From Armatimonadota bacterium (lineage in GTDB: Bacteria; Armatimonadota; Fimbriimonadia; Fimbriimonadales; Fimbriimonadaceae), in the NCBI GenBank assembly GCA_023428805.1, contig JAEYWW010000318.1, positions 1-5,276 of the forward strand: 5,276 nucleotides of DNA, written 5' to 3'. The notes below the pieces were generated by a model. It was not told the DNA's origin. It did no database searches and saw only the letters and a list, made by a program, of their open reading frames with translations. Below are positions 5,121-5,276 of the stretch, one piece after another. Numbering within the stretch: position 1 is the first letter of the stretch; each line of letters begins with the position of its first letter. A program made the translations under genes and the position numbers.

Positions 5121-5276
5121 GGAGTGCGCGATCATTCATGTCGCGCTTTGGCATGGGCGGCACGCCGTCCTTTTGAATCTTTTCGCACTGAAGTGCGGGA
5201 ATCCGAGAGCCCCGCTGAAGCGGAGCGGTCCGGGGCGGATGTCTCCGGCCTGGGAGGGGCAAGAGCCTCACAGGAG
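5121..5276. repeat. Structured intergenic region, probable dispersed palindromic repeat
   Basis: Several short dyads are packed together. GCGCGA/TCGCGC (5126-5131, 5141-5146) has a nine-base loop. CGCAC-TGAA-GTGCG is at 5184-5197 and CCGC-TGAA-GCGG at 5212-5223. A competing stem, GCCCCG/CGGGGC (5209-5214, 5231-5236), overlaps the latter. The two small hairpins have the same TGAA loop on unrelated stems. No frame here has protein character; the minus-strand open frame crossing it is rich in R, P and S with no recognisable motif. Such sequence is typical of dispersed intergenic repeats, but only one copy is in view, so repetition in the genome is inference. The region runs off the right edge. 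Confidence 0.45.

Noticed and set aside
4975..5271. Minus-strand open frame of 98 codons across the right-hand intergenic region
   Set aside because: It overlaps the end of the J-domain gene antisense, is rich in R/P/S, has no motif or ribosome site, and lies over several hairpins. It fits non-coding repeat DNA better.
1..5276. CRISPR array, insertion sequence, prophage or toxin-antitoxin system
   Set aside because: There are no regularly spaced repeats, no transposase or integrase reading, and no pair matching a known toxin-antitoxin family; the small overlapping minus-strand genes alone are not enough for that call.

Overview
The window reads as chromosomal DNA of a fairly GC-rich, didermic-looking bacterium. 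It carries a CCA-encoding tRNA-Leu, an inner-membrane platform protein of the type IV pilus/type II secretion kind, and a secreted PrcB-like protein with a signal peptide ending in AVA-Q. The phylum cannot be fixed from the sequence. The style (short signal peptides ending AVAQ, many unrecognised single-TM proteins, structured intergenic repeats) made me think of Armatimonadota/Fimbriimonadia, but this is only a guess.

Layout, left to right. (1) Positions 1-193, minus: the N-terminal 64 codons of a DUF554 (YqgA-type) membrane protein, cut by the window edge. (2) 235-321, plus: tRNA-Leu with anticodon CAA, head to head with the DUF554 gene. (3) 343-1202, minus: a two-gene unit joined by a GTGA overlap. 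It comprises a small unrecognised protein with an uncertain start and a 182-aa protein with one N-terminal membrane segment. Its 5' part contains a 14-bp tandem repeat and a 14-bp inverted repeat that look like a structured or inserted element. (4) 1203-1496: intergenic, no gene seen. (5) 1497-2153, plus: an exported PrcB-domain protein with a four-cysteine tail. It is separated by a very strong bidirectional hairpin from (6) 2187-2651, minus, a 154-aa single-TM protein of unknown function. (7) 2676-5029, plus: a translationally coupled pair, a PilC/GspF-type protein followed by a J-domain + TPR-like + five-TM membrane protein. (8) 5030-5276: non-coding, with several hairpins, two sharing a TGAA loop; probably a dispersed intergenic repeat.

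The most interesting unit is the pilC/gspF-J-domain pair. The stop and start codons share one base (TGATG), so the two membrane proteins are probably made together. A class III J-protein built into the inner membrane beside a pilus/secretion platform is not part of the standard type IV pilus or type II secretion gene set, and suggests an Hsp70-linked accessory factor. The usual ATPase, pilin and secretin genes are not in the window. The two minus-strand membrane-anchored proteins and the cysteine-tailed PrcB protein are the other uncharacterised items.
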